DNA from: Aradus depressus
Lineage: Eukaryota; Arthropoda; Insecta; Hemiptera; Aradidae
Assembly: GCA_963662175.1 (NCBI GenBank)
Contig: OY759214.1
Span: 78,318,037-78,382,036 of the forward strand
DNA length: 64,000 nt
Direction of reading: 5' to 3'
Shown: piece after piece, positions 32,256 to 42,901 of the stretch
Layout of the letters: every line of letters starts with the position of its first letter
Position numbering within the stretch: the stretch's first letter is position 1
The notes under the pieces: generated by a model
The model's input: only the letters and a program-made list of their open reading frames with translations
Database searches by the model: none
What the model was told of the DNA's origin: nothing
Translations under genes and position numbers: made by a program

Positions 32256-32779
32256 TCATATATATAAAGCTGAAAATGTCTGTGCGTTGTACCGCTATAA
32301 CACACGAACGGCTTGATGGATTTGATTAATTTTTTTTTAAATTTGTTCGTCATCGTCTGTGGAAGGTTATAGGCGTATTAGTACCTCAATATCTGGTCCA
32401 TCCCAGCATCCACCCACGCAATCTTTGTAACTCAAAAACCACTGCAATGATTAATGAGGAATCTTTTTGAATAGATAAGTTTTATCGACCGGAAGGTTAA
32501 GGCCTATTTTTTAATCAACCCCTGGTCCATCCCAGCATCCACTCACGCAATCTTTGTAACTCGAAAACCATTGCAACGATTAATGAAAAATCTTTTTGAA
32601 TAAATTAGTTTTAGCTCCAAAGCTAGCGTTATTACAGTTGAAGGACTATAAGCCTTATTCCGTATGAATAATTGAAAATTATAACATCATGAATGTACTG
32701 TCGAGGAACTGAATAGCCTTATAGGAGATATTGGGAGAAAAGTCAAAGTTCCCCGGGCAACGCCGGGTATTACTGCTAG
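32256..32779 (+). mobile_element. Non-autonomous Helitron, 524 bp, best ends
   Basis: Starts TCATATATATAAAGCTGAAA after A (32255), and ends TATTACTGCTAG before T (32780). The hairpin CCCGGGCAACGCCGGG sits 11 bases before the end, the standard Helitron 3' signature. The last about 140 bases are nearly identical to the 3' end of 15779-17524. The block 'ctggtccatcccagcatcc' to 'gaatctttttgaata' occurs twice in tandem (units at 32393 and 32522, period 129). No coding sequence. Confidence 0.85.
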
Positions 32780-33204
32780 TAACTTCTATAGTATAGCTTG
32801 AGAAATAAAACCAAAGATAATAAACATATTTGTATATTAAACGTAATTAAAATTTGTGGTACTCCATGACTATGATGGTGGCTACGCCCATGGTTGAGGG
32901 TGAGCCGTTGTCCAGAGTGTTGGCCGTGGGTTGACCCCACGTCCCCGGCCAAGCACCTCAGTCTTAGTACCCGTCCGACCGCTTTGTACATCAGCACACC
33001 ACCACGCCTTTCTTGTAGCTCACCACAGTCCTCCTCACTCCTCAGAGTATACCTGATGCATTCTGGCTGAGAGGATGGAAGCATTTCAAACAAGGGGTGG
33101 AGATGGAGCTGTTTGGATCTCTTTAAAATGAGAGTTGATTATTAACTGCATTACCTTGATAAGTATGGTCCATTTCGAAGGTGGAGCTTATTGGTCAACT
33201 CACT
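32780..33204. other. GC-rich patch, no recognised gene
   Basis: 32880-33090 is GC-rich and open on the minus strand for 105 codons starting MFEMLPSSQPECIRYTLRSE. The arginine- and glutamate-rich start is protein-like, but no family is recognised and no start context or splice site supports it. Confidence 0.25.
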
Positions 33205-33211
33205 CTTCTCC

Positions 33212-33300
33212 TATTTATAATAATAATAATAATGTTTATTTCCGTTAAAGTTAATAGGGTACGTCATAAGTATGTATACGTTAAGATAGCTTATAAGACA
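33212..33300 (-). repeat. LINE 3' end with (ATT)n tail
   Basis: Minus strand reads TGACGTACCCTATTAACTTT, AACGGAAATAAACATT and then (ATT)n. The same end occurs on the plus strand at 41480-41665. Short ATT tails instead of poly-A are usual for CR1/L2-type LINEs. Confidence 0.5.
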
Positions 33301-33385
33301 TATAAACAGATATTAACTTTTAGAGTCTGACACACGTGAATTAGAATTAACAATACTACTAAAAAATAAAATGAAATTAATATTT

Positions 33386-33664
33386 ATCGCCTACTACCAG
33401 AGCGCTCTTTCGTCACTCTGGTGGACATGAGCCCGACTCTACTGTGGGAGTCCTAAATTTTGCCTACCCTAAATTTTTATTCACCTGGGGCAGAGGTCCT
33501 TAACGAGTACCTGACATCGTTCAGGCTCGGGACCATCGCTTAACCTCCCATCCGAAGGACAGCGTGCTTAAGTTTATTTTACCTCCCAGATAAGGTCGGG
33601 TTTCGAACCACGTCCTTGAGTTCAGAAGACAAACACGCATGCCACTGGGCTACAAACGCCCTCA
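33386..33664 (-). repeat. SINE, head to late body
   Basis: Inverse copy from 'atcgcctactaccagagcgctc' to the complement of the A-box region ('catgccactgggctacaaacgcc'). The CCTAA tail is absent. Some GC-box differences. Confidence 0.75.
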
Positions 33665-33864
33665 AAGTATACATAAAGTACACGATAAATACAAGAGATA
33701 ATTTTTTTTTTTAAATTAATTAAAATTAAGATAATAATTTTCGATAACGTTTCCTAAGCTACAAAAACTACTTCTGTTCGGAATAGGAGAGTTCAGCAAA
33801 GCTCCACTGGTCTTTCTTTTAGATAGAAGTATTTTTTACAAATGTTCGTACTTCACACATTGAA

Positions 33865-34275
33865 AAAACGTCCGGTGAATCACCGGCAATGTACTTCCCC
33901 AATGAGATTTATTCAACTAAATTTTCGTTTTCCCTCTGAAACAAATTTATCGTTTTGGTTGAAGATTAAAAGATGTCTTACTCAAGGACTTCTGAATCCT
34001 CATACTAAATCCCGCATCGATACATTCGACAGTTATTAGAGTCTTTGACTTGAGCCCCCTTCTCTGATCCTTCCCTTCTCTTCAGCCGATTTCGTTGAAA
34101 ATCGACAGGTGTCTCTTTGATTGGTCCTGGATCCTCGTATACGTCATTACATAGACAGTTATTGGGGTTTTAGAGTATTACCCCCTCCATTGTTTCCGGT
34201 TTTGGATTTAAATTTAAAATTTCATGTCGATACATTCATTACTTTGACAGATATTGGAGTTTTCCCTAAAGGCAA
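33865..34275 (-). repeat. TACTTCC-family copy, long
   Basis: Starts 'cggtgaatcaccggcaatgtacttcccc', continues through 'ttcgttttccctctgaaac', 'cttcagccgatttcg' and 'catgtcgatacattcattac'. One of the better copies for the minus-orientation consensus. Confidence 0.65.
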
Positions 34276-34654
34276 CCTTTAGCTGCAGGTATATTTTTTT
34301 GTATATTTACATTGACATATATATAAGTAAGACTTCAGTCACAAATGAATGAATATACATGAATAAAAATACCCAAAAGGTCGTTAAAGTTCACAAGGTC
34401 ACCAAGTCAGAGACACACCCAAAGGTCATGATGTCAATTCAAAGGTCAATTTTTAATGAAAACCTTAGAAATTTCCATGAAAATCATTGTGACGGGATAG
34501 AATATGCTAAAAACCTTTTCCAGTAATTGAACGGATTATTTTGTCATGGGCACCAAGGAAGAAAATTCATCATCCATTTTTTTTTGCTAAAACTGGAATT
34601 TTAACTCCTCGAAGACCAACTGAAAATCGAAGAAACTACAAGAAAATAGTATGA

Positions 34655-34960
34655 AGAGGGTTCTCTAGAATTCGGGGAAATGAGGAGGCTGACCGACTGG
34701 CTACGGAAGGTTAAATAGGAATGCTCTAGAGACCTAGGAGTGGACTAGAAACTAGAATTTGAAGAAATCTTGGAGAGAGAGAACAGGAAGCAGACGAGAG
34801 TCGAAGATGTTCCAGGATGAGGATTCCAAAGTGTTAGAGGATGGGAACATTAGCCTCAAAAGGAGTACTCAAGAACCGATGGTTTGGAACCATAAACGCC
34901 AAACTACAACTTTTCAAAAGAAAACGAATAATTTTAAGAAGTTCGCCATATAACTGGAAT
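34655..34960 (+). pseudogene. LINE RNase H-domain fragment
   Basis: The plus frame encodes IRGNEEADRLATEG and then a stop at about 34712. GNEEAD is the C-terminal catalytic-aspartate motif of LINE-encoded RNase H. The following sequence ('agtcgaagatgttccaggatgaggatt', 'ctcaaaaggagtactc') parallels that after the same motif at 38060-38640. Dead copy with several shifts. Confidence 0.5.
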
Positions 34961-34964
34961 AATT

Positions 34965-35212
34965 TGAGTTGACCGAATGGTGAGCCAATATTCCTTGTTG
35001 TTTTGTATTCATTACATACTTTACTTAAATTATTAAAGCTAACCAACACTTTTTCATAATTGCGACTCCACCAAATCCGACATTTAATAGATATACTTTG
35101 AGTAATTTCCAAATCGGAGGGTTTTCTATTTTCTTCACATATGGGACAAGAGTTGAAAAGGAGTTCTGAAATAAGGGCAATGGAAGTACGAGTATGCTTA
35201 GAATCGCCGCAA
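34965..35212 (-). pseudogene. Second LINE polyprotein C-terminus
   Basis: The minus frame reads GDSKHTRTSIALISELLFNS, CPICEENRKPSDLEI and then ends in a long open tail. The layout 'GHTRLTH-LL----P-C--C' is typical of the region after RNase H in CR1/Jockey/R-type LINEs; here the zinc-binding histidine is not obvious. The upstream continuation is cut off by the fold-back at 35213. Confidence 0.45.
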
Positions 35213-35727
35213 AGTGTGAAATTTATGAGTTTTGATTTTCAAAATTCGAGCCCCCGCTCAATTTTTGATCAATTTGGATGAAACTAGGTGCAAAATATTT
35301 GTGAAAGCTGGCTTTTTAACAGGTAACTGCGGGTTTCACAATCAAGGTATTATATGCCAATTGACAGCTGCCAAAACCCCGCGAAAATTAAAAAAAAAAT
35401 TAATTTTTTTGTTTAAGTTTTTGTTAACGGATTTTTACAACTTAAATGAATGTTTTTTGTGTCGCTGATTACGAATTCAATATTTATTTTAGCCAAAAGT
35501 GGTCCTAATGTTGTCATTTTGGCCTAAAGTGGTCCAAATTCAATATATTGGCTATTTTTGCCACTGGCATAAATAGCCAATATATTGTATATAGTGTATT
35601 GTCAATAGCCCTTGATTGTGAAACCCGCAGTTATCTGATAAAATGCCAGCTTTCACAAATATTTTGCACCTAGTTTCATCGAGCGGGGGCTCGAATTTTG
35701 AAAATCAAAACTTATAAATTTCACACT
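35213..35727. mobile_element. Fold-back element, 515 bp
   Basis: Arms of about 125-140 bp. Outer ends both read AGTGTGAAATTTAT(G/A)AGTTT inward. The left arm has an extra about 17-base block (35260-35276) absent from the right. The centre holds a second small palindrome, CAATATATTGGCTATTT, and its inverse, and two copies of AAAGTGGTCC. The 78-codon plus-strand frame is a by-product. Confidence 0.75.
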
Positions 35728-35825
35728 GTGCCGGGGAAACTGAGACGGATTTGTACCTATTTGTCCGCCACTGTTTTTCTAACCTTACTGATATTCATGT
35801 TCTTCATCAGATTGCATAAGTTTAC

Positions 35826-35892
35826 CCCGCAGTAGAGTCGCAGAGGTTATGTCTACCAGTGCGACGAAAAAGCGCCCATGAGTCACAATTAC
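35826..35892 (+). repeat. SINE scrap
   Basis: 'ccccgcagtagagtcgcagaggttatgtctaccagtgcgacgaaaaagcgc' and 'catgagtcacaa' match the late body, with a deletion between them. Confidence 0.5.
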
Positions 35893-36379
35893 TTGACTCT
35901 CCTTGTATGACTACGCCATACAATTAATTTTTCCATGTTTGAGTCCTAGTATAGGAAACGAGTTCCATCTATACGGAGAAAAAGCCGTAAAGAACACACT
36001 AAAATCGCCGACAAAAAAAGTAAACATAAATTTGAAAGTCTAATAAATAAATAAAATTAAACAAATGAAACCCTCAAGAAAATTTTACGATCAAAGAATA
36101 AAAAAAAATTAATAAAATATTTCCAACTGACTAGTTTAAGTAAATAGAAGAAGCGAAAGCTGGGAAATAACAAAATAATATAATAATTTCATAATTGAGA
36201 CGTCCTGAGGAGTTGAGAGAATTTATAGTTCAATAAATTATGCATGAATAGATAAAGGGGTTAAAAAAGTGAGGATATTTATATTTTAGAACTTTTGATT
36301 AATATATCTCTTGGAAACAGGTTTCAGGAAAATAAGAGAAAGAAACAGAAAAATATTTGAACAAATGGGCTAGTTTAAA

Positions 36380-36527
36380 AGCAAACCAAAGAGGGAGGTA
36401 TTATACGTATTCCGAGTTTATATATCCATTATATTACCCTCCAACTATTGGAAGTATAGAGTTATGAAATCGATCATAAATTCGAAATTCAGTTGAATAT
36501 CCTGTCTGTTTGTGAACGTAGACGTTG
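36380..36527 (+). repeat. TACTTCC-family 5' fragment
   Basis: 'ccaactattggaagtatagagttatgaaatcgatc' then 'cctgtctgtttgtgaacg', cut off by the next element. Confidence 0.45.
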
Positions 36528-36529
36528 TC

Positions 36530-36700
36530 TGACCTCTCACAGATTTTATTATTTTATTCTAGCCGGCTTTCGAGGTTATCCACATCATCAGGCTATCTGA
36601 TAAAAAGAAAGAGTTGTGACAACAGAAATAACATATCTGCCCCCATACAAAAAATTATAAATTGTTAATTTTGAATAGTTTTATTTTATTTATTCATTTT
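36530..36700 (-). repeat. Element with hammerhead-like core
   Basis: Minus strand: CTGATGATGTGGATAACCTC directly followed by GAAAGCCGGCTAGAAT, then AAAATAATAAAATCTGTGAG and AGGTCAGAC. Its other side, AAACTATTCAAAATTAACAA, matches 12125-12150. Same group as 11885-11945 and 12115-12335. Confidence 0.5.
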
Positions 36701-36711
36701 ACTTTTACTTC

Positions 36712-37450
36712 CATATGAAGTAAAGGGAAAGTGATGTAATCGGTCAGAAATTCATGTTATTCGACCCCCTGATTCCAAAAGTTCCTATCTGTCTGTGAAC
36801 ACGATAACTCGAGAATGAATATATTGACACTAAATGTTAAATGTGTACATCCAGAACCCTATAAAAAGGTGAAGGCGCCGGTAGCTCAGTGGTATGCGTG
36901 CTTGACTTCTGAGCTCAAGAACGTGGGTTCGTAACCCGACCGAGGCCCTTAGTTTATTTTATCTGGGACGTGAAATAAACTTAAGCACGCCGTCCTTCGG
37001 ATGGGACGTTAAGCGATGGTCCCGAGCCTGTACGATGTCAAGTACTCGTTAAAGACCCCTACCCTAAGTGAATGAAAAATTTAGGGTAGGCAAAATTTAG
37101 GACTCCCACAATAGAGTCGGGTTCATGTCCACCAGAGTGACGAAAGAGCGCTCTGGTAGCAGGTGATATGACCTCGTAGTTAAAGCCCGGGCATGAGTCA
37201 TAAAACCCAACCTAACCCTATAAAAAGGACATATACTGATTTTCAACCAAATTGACCAAAGAGAAAATGGGGTTAGTGAGGGACTTAACACAAAAAACCA
37301 ATAACTGCCGAAGCAATGGATTTATATACTCAGAATTTAGTATGATGATTCAAAAGTCCCTCAGACACCAACTGATATTCAACCAAACCAAAAATTGGTT
37401 TCAGAGGAAGAACGAAAGCTTAGTTCGCGCTGGGGAAGTACATTGCGGGA
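36712..37450 (+). repeat. TACTTCC-family copy, near full length, with nested SINE
   Basis: Opens 'tacttccatatgaagtaaagggaaagtgatgtaatcggtcag' and closes 'gcgctggggaagtacattgc'. The TACTTCC and GGAAGTA end blocks are inverse to each other. Without the SINE the unit is about 380-400 bp. No coding capacity. Confidence 0.7.
36870..37213 (+). repeat. Full-length SINE with 15-bp target duplication
   Basis: Flanked by AACCCTATAAAAAGG at 36855-36869 and 37214-37228. The target lies in the surrounding TACTTCC-family copy, which proves retroposition of the SINE and dates it after that copy. A box and B box (gggttcgtaacccgacc) largely intact; tail is 'aacccaacct'. The minus-strand frame over the head is a shadow. 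Confidence 0.93.
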
Positions 37451-37454
37451 ACTT

Positions 37455-38059
37455 CAACTTGGCGACGTTAGTGGACCCTATCAATGTCATATTTAGATTT
37501 CTAGGGGGTAAACAGACTCATTCATCCGAAACATAGTCACTCTTTTTGCAACTATCTGAAGGAAAATTGTCTACATTTTTAGACGAAATCGAATCATTAT
37601 CGAATAATTGTATATTTAATGAAAAAATACCGCTAGAACTAACTGTTATAAACTATTTCCTATAATGATGAGAGAAGCCTTGGATTGAGGTGCTAATGTG
37701 ATTCTATTACCTTTGACCTATTTCATCTGTTGAATCTTTCTTAAGGCAGAGAGAAATCAACTCTGTCATTTCTTGTATCTGAGGGTATCATCTGGCTTAA
37801 CCAATCAAATGTTGTTCCTACATCGAAGAAATATGTATTATCCTTGAGTAGTGGTTCTAGTATTCGGGGGGGTTATCTATCATCTCTTCGGTTCTATTGG
37901 GCGAAAAGCCCACAATTTCTGATCCAATTAAAATAATATTATACTATTTCATATTCGTAATCTAAAATTAACACTTTTCCAGGGATTATTGAGGATTCAG
38001 TGTTATAAAAATTAATCGGACATCAAAGTAATCTGAAGTAAGGGAGTGCGTAAATCGTC
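37455..38059. other. No gene seen
   Basis: AT-rich, low-copy within the window, no supported reading frame. Confidence 0.35.
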
Positions 38060-38640
38060 ACCCCTGGTCACTCGAGGATTTAGGGAAGTGAGGAAGCAGA
38101 CCGACTGTCTAAGGAAGGTTCGAGTAACTAAGTTCATAGGGGGTCTAGAGAGCCAGTACATACGGAGTATCCAGGAAGGCATACCGAACAGACAGGACTA
38201 GAGACCTTTTGGAGAAGTCACTGAGAGAAATAACCACATAAAAACAGTCGAAGATGTTGAGAGATGAGATCCAGAACCTCAAAAGAAGCGAGCTTCGGCA
38301 AATCAGGAATCCTCGCAGGACACGATCTGTTCAATAGAAAGCTACATATTATAGGAGTCAAGGACAAGTCCCTCCTTTGTCAGACGAGAAGAAAAAGACG
38401 AGACGGTAACTGCCCGGGATATGCTTGAACAAGATTCCGAATTTTCGACAGAGGTGTGATCATAGAAGACGATTTTAGAACATTAGGGACTTCACGAAGT
38501 CAGATCCAGGAAAGACTAGGTGATGAAGTAAAAAAGGAAACCCAGCGCTTGAGAGCATTTGATGCTTAGATCCCTAGGTGCAGACGCCAGCCCACTTAGT
38601 ATATACATATTTAACTAGTTGTTGCAGGTAAAATTGGCAA
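38060..38640 (+). pseudogene. LINE RNase H to 3' end fragment
   Basis: Frame with GSEEADRLSKEGSSN (RNase H catalytic motif), then, after stops, ILAGHDLFNRKLHIIGVKD, resembling 'LLTGHC-LN-HLH-MG--DSPLC', and in another frame REEKDETVTARDML, the part that normally carries the CCHC cluster. The zinc-binding cysteines are mostly lost. The 3' tail 'ccctaggtgcagacgccagcccac' is shared with 17855-17910. Decayed, at least three frameshifts or stops. Confidence 0.6.
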
Positions 38641-39829
38641 GAATACTTTGCCTTGAGATAATCACTCTTACTTGGGGCTTTATATAAGTAATGACAGTCT
38701 TCCAGTTGTGAATTCCAGTACGAAATTGTAATGCTCACCAGCTTAACGATGAAGGTCTCTATGTCCTGAATGTCCACTTCCCGAAAGATTTACATGATTT
38801 CAAATGAACCGTCTTCTAACACTGCTAAGCGCAGAACCTTGTTCATGAATCTTCCATGTTGAGGTGCTTGCTAGTGCCCAATGGGTGATGCACATGAAAT
38901 GAGTGATCGTAACTGGGGTGTGTAGAATAGTGTGCAGAGCGTGTAGAGACTTTATAATATGAAACTACCAACAATGTTCATGCTTCATCAACGATCCTCA
39001 CTTCCTGTCGACTTTTTCATCAAAAAATAAATAGAAAAAAAACACAACATTAAAAAAATAAAAACCTGAGCTAGACTATAGGCGCGGAGGAGGCTTACAT
39101 AACGGCTTGTTTAGAGGACAAACGTTGGTTGGACATTGTATTATTTGACTTTCACAGTCCCACTTCTCAACTTCCTAACGACAATATCATAATCAGGACC
39201 TTTAGAGTCACCACAAGCATTTGGCGCAAGCTAATGTCAATAAAACTGATTACAAAATATATATATACATATATTATTAACATAATTAACAACTTTTTTT
39301 TTACACTACCTACTTCATTTCATCCTAAACATTATTATCAACCTTATTAATAAAAAAAATACAATTCAGCTATGCAGAGTATTCAAGTGTGTGTTCACTT
39401 CAGATAACATTTAACAATTGAACATTAAATTATTATTATTATTATTATTTTTTTTTCAATATTCATTTTTTGTTGGTTTTGTTGGTTTATTTATGGTAAA
39501 TATGTGTAACTTTATGTAAGTTGATCTAGAAAAATAAATGGATCATAAGAACATAATTTGGCTACACTATCCACACATAATTTGGCTACAATCCACATTT
39601 TTAAGACATATTTCCAATTTTTTATAATAATAATTTAAGAAATATTATCAATTAACAATTTTATCCCCTATTTGATTGATTTATTATTGTATTAACCCTC
39701 TTTTATGTAATTTAATTAATAATTTGCTTTATCACATTCGATAATCACACTTAGCTCCGCTCTTACATATGAAAGTAGCTTCACTCTCCGTAAATTATTA
39801 TAATTATGATAAATCCACATTCCTCCTTT
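38641..39829. other. No gene seen; ATT microsatellite
   Basis: AT-rich. An (ATT)n run lies at 39430-39450, next to poly-T. A 73-codon frame near 39129 has no motif. Some of the 39100-39350 interval looks like a LINE 3' UTR but cannot be tied to a family. Confidence 0.3.
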
Positions 39830-40335
39830 TTACTTCCCCAACTATACGAAGTATAAGGGAAGATATTTAATCGGTCAGAAATCCGATGTTAAATTTTCAC
39901 CGGAATTTCATATTTTTCAACCCACTTAACTCCAAAAACGGGGAAAAAAAAAAAAAAAAAAAAAAAAGGCAGGGGTTTGTTTAATTTATATTGAAAAAAG
40001 AAAATCGTTGGTAAATCACCTGCAATGAACTTCCCCCAAACGAATAAATCAATTAACTTTGCGCTCCTCCTCCAAAACCAGTCGACCGTTTGCTCTAATA
40101 TTCAATAGTTGACTTATGTACATAGGAGCTCTTAAATCTTCATACTAAATTTTGTATCGATAAATTCATTACATCTGCAGTAACTACAGACTACAGTTTT
40201 TGAATTGAGCCCCCTCCTCTGACCCCCCTTTTTCCTATTTCCTCATTGGGTTTTGACTTAAAATATGAAATTTCATGTCGATACATTCATTACATCGGCA
40301 GTTTGGTTGGGGTCATTGAGTGAGGCCCCCTCTGA
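39830..40335. repeat. Two TACTTCC-family pieces in opposite orientation
   Basis: 39830-39945 is a plus-oriented start ('cccaactatacgaagtataagggaag'), followed by an A-run (39947-39967). From 40000 a minus-oriented copy starts at 'ggtaaatcacctgcaatgaacttcccc' and runs to the 72-bp array. Confidence 0.6.
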
Positions 40336-40342
40336 TCACCCC

Positions 40343-40826
40343 CTCGATTGTGACCAGTTGCCTAATGGATTGCTCCTATATGTTACAGAAAGTAAAATAT
40401 AAGCGGGCTCAACTCTCGATTGTGACCAGTTGCCTAATGGATTGCTCCTATATGTTACAGAAAGTAAAATATAAGCGGGCTCAACTCTCGATTGTGACCA
40501 GTTGCCTAATGGATTGCTCCTATATGTTACAGAAAGTAAAATATAAGCGGGCTCAACTCTCGATTGTGACCAGTTGCCTAATGGATTGCTTCTACATGTT
40601 ACAGAAAGTAAAATATAAGCGGGCTCAACTCTCGACTGTGACCAGTCGCCTAATGGATTGCTCCTATATGTTACAGAAAGTAAAATATAAGCGGGCTCAA
40701 CTCTCGATTGTGACCAGTTGCCTAATGGATTGCTCCTATATGTTACAGAAAGTAAAATATAAGCGGGCTCAACTCTCGATTGTGACCAGTTGCCTAATGG
40801 ATTGCTTCTACATGTTACAGAAAGGG
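40343..40826 (+). repeat. 72-bp tandem array, 6.7 units
   Basis: Units start every 72 bases from 40343; the last is cut after 'ttacagaaag'. Units four and seven share the variant 'gcttctacatg', and unit five has 'cgactgtgaccagtcgcc', hinting at a three-unit duplication. Because 72 is divisible by three and the unit lacks stops in one frame, it gives a 185-codon frame with a 24-residue repeat (SIVTSCLMDCSYMLQK and on). There is no other sign of a gene. Confidence 0.9.
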
Positions 40827-41253
40827 CTGAAGAACAACTTTCGGCTTCAAACGTCCCCTAAATTATTCAATGAATAAACTATGAAAGACCGAAAGCCTGC
40901 TTTTATCTACTTTACCCAAGATGCATTTCTCTCCCCCTTCATCTCCATTATGACCATAATTTTTTCCTAATAATATATGATGATAATAACTCAAGATAAA
41001 AAATAAAATATAAATATGCAATCACAATACCACAAGACAAAAAACATGAGCTAAATTGGAATAAAATAATCGCTTATGGTTGCATACTAAAGGTCAGTTA
41101 AACCGAACAGCTTACAATTAATAATACTTTCAGAATTATTAGTTGTGAAACTACTTTTTGGGTCATACCATAATAATTGATACGTTAGCATTTGTTTAGT
41201 AATTGCTGACTGTTAAAAATAATTACGAAATTGCTACAATTTTTCGTTTTCAT

Positions 41254-41460
41254 ACTTTCCCAGCTATATGAAGTCTAGGGGAAGTTATGTAATCGGTCTT
41301 AAATTCTATGTTGACTTTTCACAGCAATTTATTGTTGTAAAAAACAGGATAGCTCGCGAAATGATGAATGAATCGACACGAAATTGTATATGTATATCCA
41401 GAATACCTATTCAACTTTTCAATCAAATCGGCCAGAGTACTTCGTGCTGGGGAAGTACGA
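41254..41460 (+). repeat. TACTTCC-family short internally deleted copy
   Basis: Both end blocks present: 'tactttcccagctatatgaagtctaggggaagttatg' and 'cgtgctggggaagtac', only about 200 bp apart. Informative for the termini. Confidence 0.65.
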
Positions 41461-41479
41461 TTTTTTTTACTAAACTTTG

Positions 41480-41665
41480 TACAACAGGAAGTTCTGGCCG
41501 TAGGTCCTAGGTTCCTCGGAACAGACGCCTGACATAAGAACTGTCCTGTCAAAAGAATATCACTTAACTTGTCAATAATCTGGATAATGAGATGTATAAA
41601 TTCATTTGACGTATCCTATTACCATGTATTGGTTTAACGGAAATAAATTTATTATTATTATTACT
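41480..41665 (+). repeat. LINE 3' end with (ATT)n tail
   Basis: Ends 'ttgacgtatcctattaccatgtattggtttaacggaaataaatttattattattatt'. Same family as 33212-33300 in the opposite orientation. No coding part present. Confidence 0.5.
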
Positions 41666-42282
41666 GAGTTTTATTTCTCGCGGACTTCTAGGTCCAGCTT
41701 TAAAAATTTGAATTGCGTTTTCGGTCTATTAAAAATTATATTCGAGTCCAAAAGCATACAGACAAAATTGAATTCAAGGCTTCAGAAAACGTAGAATTCC
41801 AAAAAAACTGTCGAATTTTTGATCGATTAATACATTCCGCTATAATGCAGCTGAGAAAAGAACAACATAATTTTGACATATAAAGTCATTGATATAAACC
41901 CACATACTAACAAGGAAAAAGTGAGAATGACCACAAACAAACAGAAAGATGGCAATAACCAAAACCTCAACAGGAGTATAAATAACGTATAAAATATAAT
42001 AATATTAAACATGAAGGTTATATGTCACATTATGTAACAGTTGTGGAGGTGTTACACGATATCACGTCACACCAAGAAAATACACGCCTCTTCACACCCA
42101 CTTGAATACAAATATGTTGAATTCATTGTCTTCATTCAAAATTAACAACCTAAAACTTATTAACAAGTTAACAATGGATAAACAAAACTAACAGGAACAA
42201 TGTAACGTTATTCTGAATGTGAATAACATTTAAAGAAACATCCCATTGTTTAAGTAACCTTATTGCTACTGATTAATTAATA
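41666..42282. other. No gene seen
   Basis: AT-rich; small frames without motifs. Confidence 0.35.
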
Positions 42283-42345
42283 CCCTTAATTAATCGAGTG
42301 GGTAACAACCTTGCCTTCAAAGGCAAGGATCCCAGGTTGGAATAG
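42283..42345 (+). repeat. tRNA-like head of another SINE family
   Basis: 'cgagtgggtaacaaccttgccttcaaaggcaaggatcccaggttggaatag' has a D-arm-like GTGGGTAACAAC, an anticodon-like stem CTTGCC/GGCAAG and a B-box-like GGTTGGAATAG. It has no acceptor stem pairing, so it is not a working tRNA. Confidence 0.45.
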
Positions 42346-42464
42346 AATAGAATTGGGTGGTCAAACTGTGGAGAGCCCGACCACAGTAGTTGAAACCACG
42401 TTGAACTCAAAGTAATAAAACAGGTGAGAAAAAAAGAGTGAAGCACCGGTTGCATTACTCAGGG

Positions 42465-42730
42465 ATTTCTGAATCATCATACAAAATTTCGTATACAATC
42501 GTTAAATCAACAATTATTAGAATTTCTGAGTTGAGCTCCCTCCCCTGAATCCCCCTTTCCCTTCGGTCGATTTCACTGAAAATATACAGGTATTGTCTTC
42601 TTAGAATTTTGGACTTACATATACAATTTCATGTCGATATATTCATTATTTCACCAGTTATTGAGTTTTTTTTTCAAGTTAAAGCCTCCTTCCCTTAAAA
42701 AGTCAATTTTTCCCCAGTTCATCCGGATGA
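42465..42730 (-). repeat. TACTTCC-family fragment
   Basis: 'gggatttctgaatcatcatacaaaatttcg', 'cttcggtcgatttcactg' and 'catgtcgatatattcatta' in minus orientation. Confidence 0.55.
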
Positions 42731-42901
42731 ACAAAAATTGACGAAAAATCCTGATTCACTTGTTTAATTTCCTCATCGAATCTAAAAATTGTCAAAAAAT
42801 TTCCGGTTAGGGTGAAAGAATATTCTCATTCTCTCTCTGAAAAAAACCTTTCTGATGACGTGCAGTGCTTTTTCAATCTACGCCAATGGATACGAGTAAA
42901 A

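Noticed and set aside
40320..40877. 185-codon frame as a repeat-containing protein gene
   Set aside because: Fully explained by a 72-bp tandem array whose period is a multiple of three; no gene signals around it and neighbouring sequence is a dispersed repeat.
42283..42345. Functional tRNA with an anticodon arm CTTGCC/GGCAAG
   Set aside because: Acceptor stem lacks pairing and the B box is mutated; more likely a SINE head.
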